Shown: positions 1 through 8,564, counted from the stretch's first letter. The stretch is DNA of 64,000 nucleotides from an uncultured Catenibacillus sp. (GCA_934339005.1 CAKRHR010000001.1:1-64000), one strand, 5' to 3'. Numbers and translations are program-made. Notes: generated from the letters alone by a model not told the origin.

Positions 1-423
1 TTGTATAAGAATAACTTTGCATCCAACATCCATCCGGCACTTGTAGAAGCTGCCAAGATCGATGGTGCAGGTGAACTCTATATCTACTTTAAGGTTGTAC
101 TTCCATTATCATTGCCAATCCTTGCAACAATCGGTCTGATGGTTGGTTTAGGATACTGGAATGACTGGACAAATGGTCTGTATTATATCAGTGATACGGG
201 TATGTATTCGCTGCAGCAGTTCTTAAAGAGTATCATTGATAACATCAGTGCTTTGTCATCAATGTCAAATACAGCGGATGCCGCAGCAACTGTAGCAAAG
301 ATGCCAAGTTCATCTATCCGTATGGCAATGGCTGTTATCGGTGTTATTCCGATCATGATCCTTTATCCATTCTTCCAGAAAGCATTCATTGCCGGTATTG
401 CACTTGGCGGCGTTAAGGAATAA
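1..423 (+). CDS. Carbohydrate ABC transporter permease (CUT1, MalG/LplC type), C-terminal part
   Basis: This is the 3' end of an inner-membrane permease of a sugar-uptake ABC transporter; the gene begins before the window. The visible 140 residues contain the EAA loop that contacts the ATPase (EAAKIDGAGELYIYF, about residues 17-31), followed by a hydrophobic membrane span and a final span near the C-terminus ending in the family-typical GGVKE. The length and the spacing of the EAA loop from the C-terminus fit CUT1 permeases. The partner permease, binding protein and ATPase are not in the window. The downstream C-glycoside deglycosidase-like genes suggest a glycoside as substrate, but that is inference from position only. 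Confidence 0.88.
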   Translation: MYKNNFASNIHPALVEAAKIDGAGELYIYFKVVLPLSLPILATIGLMVGLGYWNDWTNGLYYISDTGMYSLQQFLKSIIDNISALSSMSNTADAAATVAKMPSSSIRMAMAVIGVIPIMILYPFFQKAFIAGIALGGVKE

Positions 424-512
424 AGTGGTTGAAAAATCAAAAACTGAAGAACAAGGTGACAGAAAAATCGTATATGAAATCGTATATGTATATATAGAAG
501 GAGAGATGAACA

Positions 513-1520
513 ATGAGCCAAATTAAAACTGCAGTAAGTTTATACAGTTTGCAGGATCAATATGCACGAAAGAAAATGTCTTTGGATGATATTTTCAAAT
601 TTGTAACAGATATGAATGCGGGCATTGAATTTATCAGCGATCAAATGTTACATGGTACGCCGCATCCATCAGATGAAGTATTAAAACAATGGGATGCGCT
701 GGTTGAAAAATACCACCCGGAATTAGTTTGTAACGATATTTTTATTAATTCGTGTTTGTATGAAAACAGAACATTGACACACAAAGAACAAGTAAATATG
801 TTGATTGATGAAATTAAACTTTCACATCGCCTGGGATTTCCGATGGTGCGCCTGGTCTCAAAAACAGATCCATCTTTAATTGAACCTGCATTACCTTATG
901 CAGAAAAATATAATGTGATTATTACACAGGAAATTCATGCAGGTATGAGTTTTGATAATCCATATACAAAAGGTTATGTAGATGTTATGAAAAAATTAAA
1001 TTCGCCATATGTTGGTCTTACAGTTGATACAGGTATCTTCTGTAACAAAATAGCTCGGGTATTTGTAGATTATTTCAGATATCTTGGTGTTGGAGAGTAT
1101 ATGATAGACTTTTTCGATAAGATTTATGAAAAAGGTATGTGTACCCGTCAGTATTATCTCAAAAATTGTAAGGAAGGTCAGTTACTTCCTGATGATGTTG
1201 CAAGACTTGTTCAATCAGAAACGGACCGAGATTATGCGTTATTGACAGACAGTTTTGAAACAAGTCCATTTTCGATTCTGGATGACTACATGCCTTATGT
1301 AAAACATATTCATGGTAAATTATTTGAAATGACAGAGGATGGAGAAGAATATTGTATTCCGTATCGTGAATTTATCAAATATTTAAAAGATAACAACTAT
1401 GATGGTTATATATCAACAGAATATGAAGGTAATCGTTTTACACTTCCTGGAAATCCTGTGAGAGATAAGGAAAACGTTATGGCGCATCAGAAAATGTTGA
1501 AAAAATACATTGAAGAATAG
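513..1520 (+). CDS. TIM-barrel sugar isomerase/epimerase-like protein; probable C-glycoside deglycosidase alpha subunit
   Basis: A 335-residue protein of the xylose isomerase-like TIM-barrel superfamily. Candidate metal ligands occur in the family order: E140 (TQEIHAG), D172 (LTVDTGIF), H265 or H267 (KHIHGK) and E303 (STEYEG); H142 is a candidate catalytic base. A strong site, AGAAGGAGAG, precedes the ATG. The next gene, 10 bp downstream, resembles the small beta subunit of C-glycoside deglycosidases. In characterised systems (DgpB/DgpC, CarB/CarC, EuCGD) the alpha/beta complex cleaves the C-C bond of 3-oxo-C-glucosides after oxidation by a separate oxidoreductase. I infer that role from the pairing; an ordinary sugar isomerase is the alternative. 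The oxidoreductase is not in view. Confidence 0.72.
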   Translation: MSQIKTAVSLYSLQDQYARKKMSLDDIFKFVTDMNAGIEFISDQMLHGTPHPSDEVLKQWDALVEKYHPELVCNDIFINSCLYENRTLTHKEQVNMLIDEIKLSHRLGFPMVRLVSKTDPSLIEPALPYAEKYNVIITQEIHAGMSFDNPYTKGYVDVMKKLNSPYVGLTVDTGIFCNKIARVFVDYFRYLGVGEYMIDFFDKIYEKGMCTRQYYLKNCKEGQLLPDDVARLVQSETDRDYALLTDSFETSPFSILDDYMPYVKHIHGKLFEMTEDGEEYCIPYREFIKYLKDNNYDGYISTEYEGNRFTLPGNPVRDKENVMAHQKMLKKYIEE

Positions 1521-1530
1521 GGGGATTACG

Positions 1531-1920
1531 ATGTTTGATACCTATGTATTATCAGAAAACAGTTTGAAAAATGTTGAAGAAAATGGTGTGATTGTTGGCT
1601 TTGAAATGAAAAGTTTGATTCCATATTATCGTGGTATCCCTTGTTCAATGGTCCATTTAGTAGAAGTTCTTGTAGATGGCGTGGAGGTACCACAGGAAAA
1701 TATTTATTTTAGTCCGGACAATCAAGATTTTTTTACATTAAATGAGTTAAAAACTGTAACAAGTTATCGTTGGGAATATGGCGAAGAAGCGGTTATACGA
1801 GTGAAACAGGATGGTGGACTCACAAAAGGTACACACAGGGTAACACTTCGACTTGCTGTTCGTGTGGCATATATTCCGGTGCCTTTTGTTGGACAGAGAA
1901 CGGATATTGTTACAATATAG
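1531..1920 (+). CDS. DUF6379-type protein; probable C-glycoside deglycosidase beta subunit
   Basis: A small, beta-rich, acidic protein of 129 residues without membrane segments. The start is the ATG at 1531, preceded by AGGGGG at a good distance; a TTG at 1510 inside the upstream gene is in frame but has no ribosome-binding site. Recognisable features are the N-terminal MFDTYVLSENSLKN, the central IPYYRGIPCSMV and the C-terminal YIPVPFVGQRTDIV, which I associate with the DUF6379/C-deglycosylation beta-subunit family; this recall needs a profile search. In those enzymes the beta subunit caps the alpha TIM barrel and completes the active site. The gene ends inside the 3' end of the convergent phosphopantetheinyl transferase gene (11-bp overlap). 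Confidence 0.68.
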   Translation: MFDTYVLSENSLKNVEENGVIVGFEMKSLIPYYRGIPCSMVHLVEVLVDGVEVPQENIYFSPDNQDFFTLNELKTVTSYRWEYGEEAVIRVKQDGGLTKGTHRVTLRLAVRVAYIPVPFVGQRTDIVTI

Positions 1921-2422
1921 AAATCTGTGGTTGTTCTAAAGTCACAGGGCAGCAGACGGAAATAATGATGTGATGTTGCACAAAACTGTAGAGTGCGTAA
2001 TTTTTTTCAGTATCGAGCACAGAAAAACTGGAAAAATTCATATTGAGGCCGTATCCTAAATACTTGGATACGGCTTCTTTTTTTGTCCAGATTTCAAGTG
2101 TATGTAAAGAATCTGTACAATATTGACGTTCATCTTCAGTTAAAAAATGCGAAATAGAATCCGGTGAAAGTGCAGTAATGTATTCAGCATCAATACCAAT
2201 CGGTGTATCTGAAATAGCGATAACCGTAGTTGCTTTTGCATGTGAAATACTAAAGTACAGATCTTTGTGTTCAGATAATGTAACAGATGGTTTTCCATAT
2301 TCATTGTGGTGAATATGAATAGCATCTTCTGATAGATGATATTTTTCTGCAAGTAAATATCGAAGTAGTGTCAGACTGTCTGTTGAACGATTGTCCAGTT
2401 TGAATAAATAGATGTTAATCAT
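1910..2422 (-). CDS. 4'-phosphopantetheinyl transferase superfamily protein (Sfp-like)
   Basis: A 170-residue protein that would move the phosphopantetheine arm of coenzyme A onto the serine of a carrier protein. Family motifs are present in order: GKP (residues 43-45), FSISHA (57-62), the Mg-binding GIDAE (76-80, with D78 and E80) and WTKKEAVSKYLG (112-123). The protein is short compared with Sfp (about 220 residues), closer to the compact forms found in many Firmicutes. It starts 3 bp after the stop of the PucR gene, so the two are probably co-transcribed. No carrier protein or polyketide/peptide synthetase is nearby, so the target is unknown. Confidence 0.82.
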   Translation of the reverse strand: MINIYLFKLDNRSTDSLTLLRYLLAEKYHLSEDAIHIHHNEYGKPSVTLSEHKDLYFSISHAKATTVIAISDTPIGIDAEYITALSPDSISHFLTEDERQYCTDSLHTLEIWTKKEAVSKYLGYGLNMNFSSFSVLDTEKNYALYSFVQHHIIISVCCPVTLEQPQISIL

Positions 2423-2425
2423 TAC

Positions 2426-3976
2426 TTATCTTTTTTTATCCTTTCTGAGATTTTCTTCTATATAATAAAATGAATATGCCAGTAACAATTCCATAATGTG
2501 TTTCCCTTCTGAAAGAGAATAGTTAATAAGTGATTCAATTTTATCAATACGATAGCGAAGCGTATTCTCATGTATATGCAAAAATGCTGCAGCCGGTGCA
2601 ATTTGCTGATTATAGATAAGATATACGTATAAAGTTTCAAAATAGCTGCTTTGTTTTTGGTTGTCGTAGTTTTCAAGTTTTTCAAGCACACCACAGGCGA
2701 AATCTCGGTAGTTGATATGGTCATTGCACAAATCGTAAAGATGAGGCATGATAAAATCGTAGTAGTTGTACAGATGACCCTTCGGATGATATTTTTGACC
2801 GAGGTAAAGGATGTCCAGTGTTTTTTGATAATAGACAGATAATTGAGATAAATCTGTAAATATACTGCTTATTGAACCATGAAGATTGCTGGCAGCAAGA
2901 TAATTCTCGATTTTTGTAGAATTTTTCGAATGAATTTTTTCATCAGATTGTGAAATCAAAAAAACAGAGTAATGTCCATAGGTGCAGTAAATACAGTTTG
3001 GAAACATATAATGAATTTGTTCGTTAATCACATTAATGTGTGTATCATGTGTTTCAAGTTGAGATAAATCAACCGTCAAAAGGAAAAAATATGCATTTGT
3101 CTGATAACCAAGGTGCTGCAGGCGCAATTTTAAATCATCGATCTGGAGCATTTTATTTTCAAGTAAATCTGTGAGAATATATGAGGTCATAAGTCCGCGG
3201 TTGTTCTTAAAATAGGAACTTTTTTGTAATTCATTCGCAAAGAGCAAAGAAAGTTTGTTGACCATTCGAAAATCATATGTTGTAAATGGATGATTTTCTT
3301 CATAAACGTTAATATAGGCAATTGTGATATTTTTAATTTTGACGGCAGCCATTATCATATGGTTTTTGCTGTCTCTGACCTGAAATGAGAAAGCCTTATT
3401 AAGTTGAGTAACAATTTCGCGTGTTTTATTTTTAGACAGAGATACAATGGTTTCGTCTAATACATAGCCTTTTTGAATTTCTTCAAGAAGATTTGGGTTT
3501 GATATATGTCCGGATGGTGTTGTTAAGTAGTTGTAATTCATATCAATAATCCAGAAGGGATTATTTAATGCAAGACAGGCTAAATCAGACATACGCTGTA
3601 CACCCCGGTCAGTAAGTAAAGCGTCTGTTACGGGTTGAAGCATATAATTTAAACGGCGATCATCGTCAAAAAGCGTGTATAAAAATTTATAAAAATGGTC
3701 ATATGAAGTTGAAATATACAAAATCATGCAATTGCAGTTATCAAACTCTGGAAGTGTAGCTGCAGATGCTTTATTTTGAGTTATATAAATAAAGTTTGGC
3801 ACAGGTGTTGTGGGCATCTGCTGAAAAAGATATAAAATATCTGTAGCATAGGATGAATGATCAGGTTGTCCAAGCTGGATGTCGTGTAAAGAACGATCCT
3901 GGTAAATAAATTTATTTGAAATAATTTGAAATTCTGAAGAAGCTGCTAATTCCTGATAAACAATATCAATATTCAT
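2426..3976 (-). CDS. PucR/CdaR-type helix-turn-helix transcriptional regulator
   Basis: A 516-residue cytoplasmic regulator. The C-terminal end carries the PucR-type HTH (FLHIHENTLRYRIDKIESL, about residues 464-482), which in this family follows a GGDEF-like fold. The N-terminal half is a ligand-sensing region without a motif I can name, and no membrane segment is visible. Family members respond to purine breakdown products, sugar diacids or similar metabolites. It stands head-to-tail with the phosphopantetheinyl transferase gene and convergent to the glycoside genes, so it could regulate either; I see no operator that decides this. Confidence 0.82.
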   Translation of the reverse strand: MNIDIVYQELAASSEFQIISNKFIYQDRSLHDIQLGQPDHSSYATDILYLFQQMPTTPVPNFIYITQNKASAATLPEFDNCNCMILYISTSYDHFYKFLYTLFDDDRRLNYMLQPVTDALLTDRGVQRMSDLACLALNNPFWIIDMNYNYLTTPSGHISNPNLLEEIQKGYVLDETIVSLSKNKTREIVTQLNKAFSFQVRDSKNHMIMAAVKIKNITIAYINVYEENHPFTTYDFRMVNKLSLLFANELQKSSYFKNNRGLMTSYILTDLLENKMLQIDDLKLRLQHLGYQTNAYFFLLTVDLSQLETHDTHINVINEQIHYMFPNCIYCTYGHYSVFLISQSDEKIHSKNSTKIENYLAASNLHGSISSIFTDLSQLSVYYQKTLDILYLGQKYHPKGHLYNYYDFIMPHLYDLCNDHINYRDFACGVLEKLENYDNQKQSSYFETLYVYLIYNQQIAPAAAFLHIHENTLRYRIDKIESLINYSLSEGKHIMELLLAYSFYYIEENLRKDKKR

Positions 3977-4100
3977 ACTGATTCACGCTCCGTAAATTGA
4001 CTTTATATATAGATTATTTTATCATTTGGATATGAAAAAGTACAGTAAAAGAATCCGAACGAACCAAAGTGTCAGTTTTGTAAATGAAGATTGGTGAGTA

Positions 4101-4139
4101 AAAAGAAAAATAGCGTTTACATCGATGTAAACGCTATTT
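4101..4139 (-). terminator. Rho-independent terminator of tRNA-Arg
   Basis: A perfect inverted repeat with 16-nt arms (4108-4123 and 4124-4139, arm AAATAGCGTTTACATC) lies just beyond the tRNA 3' end. On the minus strand it is followed by a T-rich run (complement of 4101-4110). The arms are contiguous, so the hairpin loop must form by opening the central ATCGAT. Confidence 0.9.
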
Positions 4140-4142
4140 GCA

Positions 4143-4216
4143 CGTGCGTTAGAGGATTCGAACCCCCGACCTTTTGGTCCGTAGCCAAACGCTCTATCCA
4201 GCTGAGCTAAACGCAC
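4143..4216 (-). tRNA. tRNA-Arg (anticodon ACG)
   Basis: On the minus strand a 74-nt tRNA folds with a 7-bp acceptor stem (GTGCGTT with AACGCAC), a D arm containing AGCTCAGCTGG, an anticodon stem-loop with ACG at 4180-4182, and a T arm with GGTTCGAATCC. ACG reads CGN arginine codons after deamination of A34 to inosine. The 3' CCA is not encoded and must be added by the CCA-adding enzyme. A consensus promoter lies upstream and a strong terminator downstream, so it is a single-gene unit. Confidence 0.97.
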
Positions 4217-4258
4217 ATTTGATATTTTGTTTTCGTTGTTTCCTCAACAACAAAACCT

Positions 4259-4287
4259 ATTATACATATGTATTGTTCTTTTGTCAA
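4259..4287 (-). promoter_or_regulatory. Sigma-A promoter of tRNA-Arg
   Basis: On the minus strand TTGACA (complement of 4282-4287) and TATAAT (complement of 4259-4264) are separated by exactly 17 nt. Both hexamers match consensus, as expected of a stable-RNA promoter. The rest of 4217-4414 holds nothing else I can identify. Confidence 0.88.
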
Positions 4288-4414
4288 CACTTTTTTGAAA
4301 AAAATTAAAATATTTTTCGAAGCTTTTCAAACATTCAAAACAGTATGTAAAATTACAAAAAATAAAGTGAATAAAATGGTTTAAGGAAGCAATTCATGTG
4401 AAGATTTAAAGCCT

Positions 4415-4936
4415 TCAGTTCTTAAAGAACAGGTTGTCTACAAGAAACTGATAGACTTCTTCGTTTTTCTTTGCCCAATTATCACAGAGGGTGATTGCCT
4501 GTTGTTCTGAAGTAACGGAGAGGTTTAATTCAGCAATTATTTCGTCACGCTCACGAATCTGGCAATGTACAATGTATGTATCTGCTTTGTCTTTATAATA
4601 TTCTGCAGTAATATCATTTTCTTTGCGCAGGGTAAATTTACCTTTGGTAAGAAATTCGTCAATATCTTTGATGATGTCAGAAGATATCTGGTTGCCGAAG
4701 TAATTCAAGCTGTCGCGTCCATCGTCTGTAATTCGATAGTGTGAGCTGTTGCGTACAGTGTACATGCGGATGAAATCAGCATCAAGCAGTTCGTTGAATG
4801 CTTTTTGAAGTGTAAAATAATTGACATAGCCTTTGTCCAGAATAAATTCACTGATCTGAGAATTGGTCAATGAAAAATCAACTTTATCCAACATGTAAAG
4901 AATGATGAGCTTAGATAATGTCATTGTATCTGTCAT
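4415..4936 (-). CDS. DUF4364 family protein (winged-helix-like)
   Basis: A 173-residue soluble protein matching the DUF4364 pattern of Clostridia: an N-terminal MTLSKLIILYMLDKVD helix, a winged-helix-like segment (NSQISEFILDKGYVNYFTLQ) and YRITDDGRDSLNYF, which resembles PadR/MarR-type winged helices. A DNA-binding role is plausible but unproven. The start at 4936 is supported by AGGAGG seven bases upstream on the minus strand. Its start overlaps the stop of the radical-SAM gene by 4 bp, so the two are translationally coupled. Confidence 0.75.
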   Translation of the reverse strand: MTDTMTLSKLIILYMLDKVDFSLTNSQISEFILDKGYVNYFTLQKAFNELLDADFIRMYTVRNSSHYRITDDGRDSLNYFGNQISSDIIKDIDEFLTKGKFTLRKENDITAEYYKDKADTYIVHCQIRERDEIIAELNLSVTSEQQAITLCDNWAKKNEEVYQFLVDNLFFKN

Positions 4937-5892
4937 AAATGAACCTCCTTACATAAACGTCCCTGCCATGTATCGCGGATTTTAAATTCATGATGAATGC
5001 CATTGAGAACTTGTTTTTTGTTGCCACTCCAAAGTGGTGCAATAAGAATACGTTTTGGTCCGTCACCGGTCAGTCTGTGAATGACGGTGTCGGGATGCGA
5101 AATTTCTATTGTCTTTATCAGTATATCAATATATTCAGCTTCTGTCAAAATATGAAAATGTGTTTGTTCATAGTAAGTTGCCAGATCTGTATGCTGTAAG
5201 ACGTGTAGTAATTGAGGCTTAAGACCATCAATCTTTAATGCAGCCAGATAATCTGCTGTTTCAAGCATCGCGGCTTCGGATTCTCCAGGAAGTCCAAGAA
5301 TTGTGTGTACGACAACTTCAATACCAATTGAACGAAGGTCTTTTATGGCCGTTTCAAAAGTTGAAAGTGGATAGCCGCGTCGTATAAATTTTGCGGTTTT
5401 TTCATGGATTGTTTGCAGGCCAAGTTCAACTGTAATTGGTTTTATGTGATTTAATTCATCTAATAATTGCAAAATGTCGTCACCAAGACAGTCTGGTCTT
5501 GTGCCAATGGCAATGCCGGCAATATCTGGATGTGCCATGGCTTCCAGGTAGAGTGCGCGTAATTTTTCTACAGGCGCATACGTATTTGTAAATGCCTGGA
5601 AATAAGCAATATAACGCTGTCCGGTATGTTTATTTTTTAAAAGGTCTTTGCCGGCTTCAATCTGTTTGGAAATGGAAAGTGTGCGAGGTGCAGCAAAATC
5701 ACCTGAACCGCCGGCACTGCAAAAAATGCAGCCACGCTTGTCAAGTGTACCGTCGCGGTTGGGGCATGTAAAGCCACCGTCAATGGCAAGTTTATAAACT
5801 TTTTCACCGTAAATTTGCTGAAAATGATAATTAAGTGAATGATAGCGCTGACCATTCCATAAATGTGGGGTAGAAGTTTTCAAAGTTATCAC
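4933..5892 (-). CDS. TIGR01212-type radical SAM protein (YhcC family)
   Basis: A 319-residue protein with the YhcC-type radical SAM cluster motif: C43, C55 and C58 in FTCPNRDGT and GCIFC, which would hold a [4Fe-4S] cluster for cleaving S-adenosylmethionine. Further family marks are the glycine-rich SAM-contact region after the cluster, a GTRPDCL motif near residue 130 and VELGLQT near residue 155. The substrate of this family is not well established. It is the first gene of a two-gene unit with the DUF4364 gene. Confidence 0.88.
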   Translation of the reverse strand: MITLKTSTPHLWNGQRYHSLNYHFQQIYGEKVYKLAIDGGFTCPNRDGTLDKRGCIFCSAGGSGDFAAPRTLSISKQIEAGKDLLKNKHTGQRYIAYFQAFTNTYAPVEKLRALYLEAMAHPDIAGIAIGTRPDCLGDDILQLLDELNHIKPITVELGLQTIHEKTAKFIRRGYPLSTFETAIKDLRSIGIEVVVHTILGLPGESEAAMLETADYLAALKIDGLKPQLLHVLQHTDLATYYEQTHFHILTEAEYIDILIKTIEISHPDTVIHRLTGDGPKRILIAPLWSGNKKQVLNGIHHEFKIRDTWQGRLCKEVHL

Positions 5893-5922
5893 CTGTATCT
5901 TATATTTTATGTTTATTTTGTT

Positions 5923-6040
5923 CCTGACTCATAGGATGAGTTGCCCGACAAATGGCTACTTTTTCATGATTTAATGGGATAAATAGACATAAAAGTGTAT
6001 GCAAGCATCCATTTTATGTCTATTTATCCCCTGACTCATA
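5923..6040. repeat. Long perfect inverted repeat between 11-bp direct repeats
   Basis: The divergent intergenic region holds a perfect 19-bp inverted repeat (left arm 5976-5994, GGGATAAATAGACATAAAA; right arm 6012-6030). A small ATGC/GCAT hairpin lies inside the 17-nt loop. The 11-mer CCTGACTCATA stands at 5923-5933 and again at 6030-6040, bracketing the structure. There is no T-run, so it is not a clear terminator. It could be a MITE-like insertion, a cruciform, or an operator between two divergent genes. Confidence 0.6.
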
Positions 6041-6168
6041 TGATTATACCGTGAAGTTATAGTATGGGCAAGTCAAAGAAATCAGTAGTCATTTAGATAT
6101 TTGTCTGTTAAAATAGAAGAAAAAATATTTGCTATCATAAGTTAAAATTATGGGGAGGTTGTTTAATA

Positions 6169-7110
6169 ATGAAAATTATAGATGTACATTCACATTTTAT
6201 CAGTCCGGAGTATATGGATAGCCTTATGAAACATCACCGGGAGATGGAGGATGGTTTTCCGGCACCGACATGGTCGATTGAAGAACATTTGGCTTATATG
6301 GATATGGCGGGCATCGAAAAGAGTCTGATTTCCGTATCGTCACCACATTTTCACTCCGGGGATGGTGCAGAAGCGATTGCGCTTGGTAAATTGATGGATG
6401 AACATGCAGCAGCATACAAACGTCAGTATCCAGACCGTATCATGTTTGCAGCGGCACTGCCTGTACCTGAGATTGAGGCGTCCATTGACGCAGTGAATTA
6501 TGCCTATGATGTGCTTGGAGCAGATGCTGTAAAGCTGCCAAGTAATGCGTGCGGACTCTATCCTGGGAATGCGAAATATGAACCATTATTTAAAGTGTTA
6601 AATGAGCGCAAAGCAGTTGTGATTTTACATCCTGCAGCACCTGCAGAAGTGCCACAGGGATGTTTTACAGCAGGACCGTTGCCATTGTTTGAATTTATTG
6701 CAGATACGACGCGCGCTGTGATCAATCTCATTACTTCAGGAACTCTGGAACGTTATCCGGATATCCGTGTCATTGTGCCGCATTGCGGTTCGTTTTTGCC
6801 AAATATTATTGACCGCCTGACAGGTATTACAAAAGTGCTGGCAGCCAAAGGTGTTGGCAAGCCTGTTGAAGTCAAAAAGAGTTTGCAGTCACTGTATTTT
6901 GATATTGCAGGTGATGTGCTTCCTGCAGGTATTGAGATTTTACTGACACTGACGGATGAAAATCATTTGTTGTTTGGCGGTGATTTTCCATATACGCCAA
7001 AAGAGATGATTACAGGCAAAGTGCAGGCGTTGATGCAGCATGAACGCCTTTGGCCGATGCTTGACAAGCTTATGTATAAAAATGCGGAAATATTATTCGC
7101 CAGGAGATGA
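6169..7110 (+). CDS. Amidohydrolase-2 family metal-dependent hydrolase/decarboxylase
   Basis: A 313-residue TIM-barrel enzyme of the ACMSD/amidohydrolase-2 group. The metal-binding HxH (H7, H9 in DVHSHF) is at the N-terminus; further histidines appear in VILHPA and VPHCGS, and the conserved aspartate in LFGGDFPY, so a full metal site seems present. Members decarboxylate aromatic or unsaturated acids or hydrolyse rings; the substrate cannot be read from the sequence. The start is supported by GGGGAGG about 11 nt upstream. The 3' end overlaps the convergent polysaccharide deacetylase gene by 18 bp. Confidence 0.85.
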   Translation: MKIIDVHSHFISPEYMDSLMKHHREMEDGFPAPTWSIEEHLAYMDMAGIEKSLISVSSPHFHSGDGAEAIALGKLMDEHAAAYKRQYPDRIMFAAALPVPEIEASIDAVNYAYDVLGADAVKLPSNACGLYPGNAKYEPLFKVLNERKAVVILHPAAPAEVPQGCFTAGPLPLFEFIADTTRAVINLITSGTLERYPDIRVIVPHCGSFLPNIIDRLTGITKVLAAKGVGKPVEVKKSLQSLYFDIAGDVLPAGIEILLTLTDENHLLFGGDFPYTPKEMITGKVQALMQHERLWPMLDKLMYKNAEILFARR

Positions 7111-7881
7111 TTTTTTTTCGTGTTGGCAGCCTTCATGGTCAGTATAATAGTTTTTGGTATAAATCAGTTCTGAAATTGGGACGATGTCAAATCCTTTCTC
7201 CTTAAGTCCGTGAATGACTTCGGGAAGGGCATCTTTGGTGTATTGTGCGCCATTATGCATGAGGATAATGGCACCGTCCCGAAGATTTTTGTGATTTAAT
7301 ACGGTGTTAACGATATTGTCTGCACCGTAATCTTTCCAGTCCAGGCTGTCCACAGACCATTGAATGACATGGTAACCGAGACTGTTTGCTACTTCAATAA
7401 GCTGATTATTATAGTCACCGTAAGGTGGTCTGAAAAGCGTCATATCAAGTCCTGTGAGGGCTTTGACTTTGTCATGTGCAAGCTGGATTTCCTGTGTACA
7501 GTCAGCAGCGGAAAGCTGTGACATCTGCTTGTGGTTTTCGGAATGGTTGCCGACATCGTGACCAGCCGCAACAATATTTTTGACATCATCAGGATAACTC
7601 TCAATCCAGCCACCGGTCATAAAAAAAGTGGTTTTGACATCGTTGTCCGCTAAAATATCAAGGAGTATCTGAGTGTCTTCGTTGCCCCAGGCCGCGTCAA
7701 ATGACAGAGCCACCTGAGGTTTGTCAGTGTTGACACAGTAGATGGGAATTTTGCGTTCGCCGCTGCCGGATGTGTTGACGCTTGGAAAGAAAATCGCCAT
7801 GGCAGCCCAGATGACAAGGCACAGACAGCAGCAGGCACAGCCGATTTTAATAAAGGTGTTCACAGATTCTTTGCGTTTCAT
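7093..7881 (-). CDS. Polysaccharide deacetylase (NodB homology domain, PdaB-like), membrane-anchored
   Basis: A 262-residue protein with an N-terminal membrane anchor rich in cysteine (about residues 12-32), then a NodB domain facing outside. Catalytic motifs are visible: SFDAAWGNED (general-base Asp), GNHSENH (metal histidines), RPPYGDYN and WSVDSLDW. The late histidine lies in LMHNGAQ. The D-AAWG form of motif 1 resembles PdaB/YbaN peptidoglycan N-acetylglucosamine or N-acetylmuramic acid deacetylases. Likely role: modification of cell-wall glycan. It is transcribed alone toward the amidohydrolase gene. Confidence 0.85.
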   Translation of the reverse strand: MKRKESVNTFIKIGCACCCLCLVIWAAMAIFFPSVNTSGSGERKIPIYCVNTDKPQVALSFDAAWGNEDTQILLDILADNDVKTTFFMTGGWIESYPDDVKNIVAAGHDVGNHSENHKQMSQLSAADCTQEIQLAHDKVKALTGLDMTLFRPPYGDYNNQLIEVANSLGYHVIQWSVDSLDWKDYGADNIVNTVLNHKNLRDGAIILMHNGAQYTKDALPEVIHGLKEKGFDIVPISELIYTKNYYTDHEGCQHEKKSSPGE

Positions 7882-7972
7882 AAAATCACCAGAATGGATA
7901 AAATATCATTTTAATATATGAAGAAACTGAAAAAAATACGCAGAAAATAAAAAATTTCGAATGATTAAAAAC

Positions 7973-8029
7973 AAATAGTGTTACCTGTATATCTGATATG
8001 AAATTTTTAACCTGATAGTAACACTATTT
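7973..8029. terminator. Inverted repeat, possible bidirectional terminator
   Basis: The 354-bp gap before the HPr gene contains 12-nt arms AAATAGTGTTAC (7973-7984) and its complement (8018-8029), 33 nt apart. The plus strand continues with TTTTTTG-like bases and the minus strand with TTTGTTTTT. The long loop and lack of a transcript ending here on the plus strand make its role unsure. Apart from the HPr promoter I see nothing else in the gap. Confidence 0.4.
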
Positions 8030-8157
8030 TTTGTAGGTTAGCAAAAATACTGACATATTGGTAGCACCAATAGGACAAAATGACTGTGATATTGCTGAAA
8101 TGTATGTGATTATCGCAAATTGTATGCAAGAAAGTACATATAAATTGTAAATATGTA

Positions 8158-8186
8158 TTGCAATTTAAACAAAAACGTGGTAATAT
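8158..8186 (+). promoter_or_regulatory. Sigma-A promoter of the HPr gene
   Basis: TTGCAA at 8158-8163 and TAATAT at 8181-8186 are separated by 17 nt, about 50 bp before the HPr start codon. Confidence 0.6.
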
Positions 8187-8235
8187 GAATACGTTGTTTA
8201 GGAAAAAACTTCTAAAACGGTAGGAGATACAAAAG

Positions 8236-8502
8236 ATGATAGAAAAGAAAGTAATCGTTAAGATTCCATCTGGTATGCATATCCGACCGGCCGGCATCCT
8301 TGCACAGGAGGCATCGAAGTACAAAGCCAAGGCGTCCATTATATATGGATATCATACAATCAACGTACTTAGTATTTTGAATATTGTTGCCGGCGGTATA
8401 CAGTGCGGCGATGAGATTCTGTTGAGATGTCATGGAGAAGACGAAGAACAACTGATGACAAAACTCATCGAAGTTTTGGAAGACGAAAATATTACTGCTT
8501 AG
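8236..8502 (+). CDS. HPr family phosphocarrier protein
   Basis: An 88-residue protein of the standard HPr length. The active-site histidine is H15 in GMHIRPAG, where enzyme I would place phosphate, and S46 (NVLSILN) is in the place of the regulatory serine phosphorylated by HPr kinase in Firmicutes. The surrounding sequence departs from classical PtsH (for example GGIQCGDEILL instead of the usual AAKGD region), so it could be a Crh-like or specialised HPr; having H15 argues against a pure Crh. No enzyme I or II gene is nearby. A TAGGAG site precedes the ATG and a terminator follows, so it is monocistronic. Confidence 0.88.
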   Translation: MIEKKVIVKIPSGMHIRPAGILAQEASKYKAKASIIYGYHTINVLSILNIVAGGIQCGDEILLRCHGEDEEQLMTKLIEVLEDENITA

Positions 8503-8564
8503 TCGCCTTGCCTTGGTAACAGAGGCAGAGGCTTGATATACTTTAATTGGTTTGTATTGGGGTA

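Noticed and set aside
4022..4216. Minus-strand frame beginning MRLAQLDRAFGYGPKGRG
   Set aside because: It is the translation of tRNA-Arg and its terminator; this peptide is a known artefact of tRNA genes.
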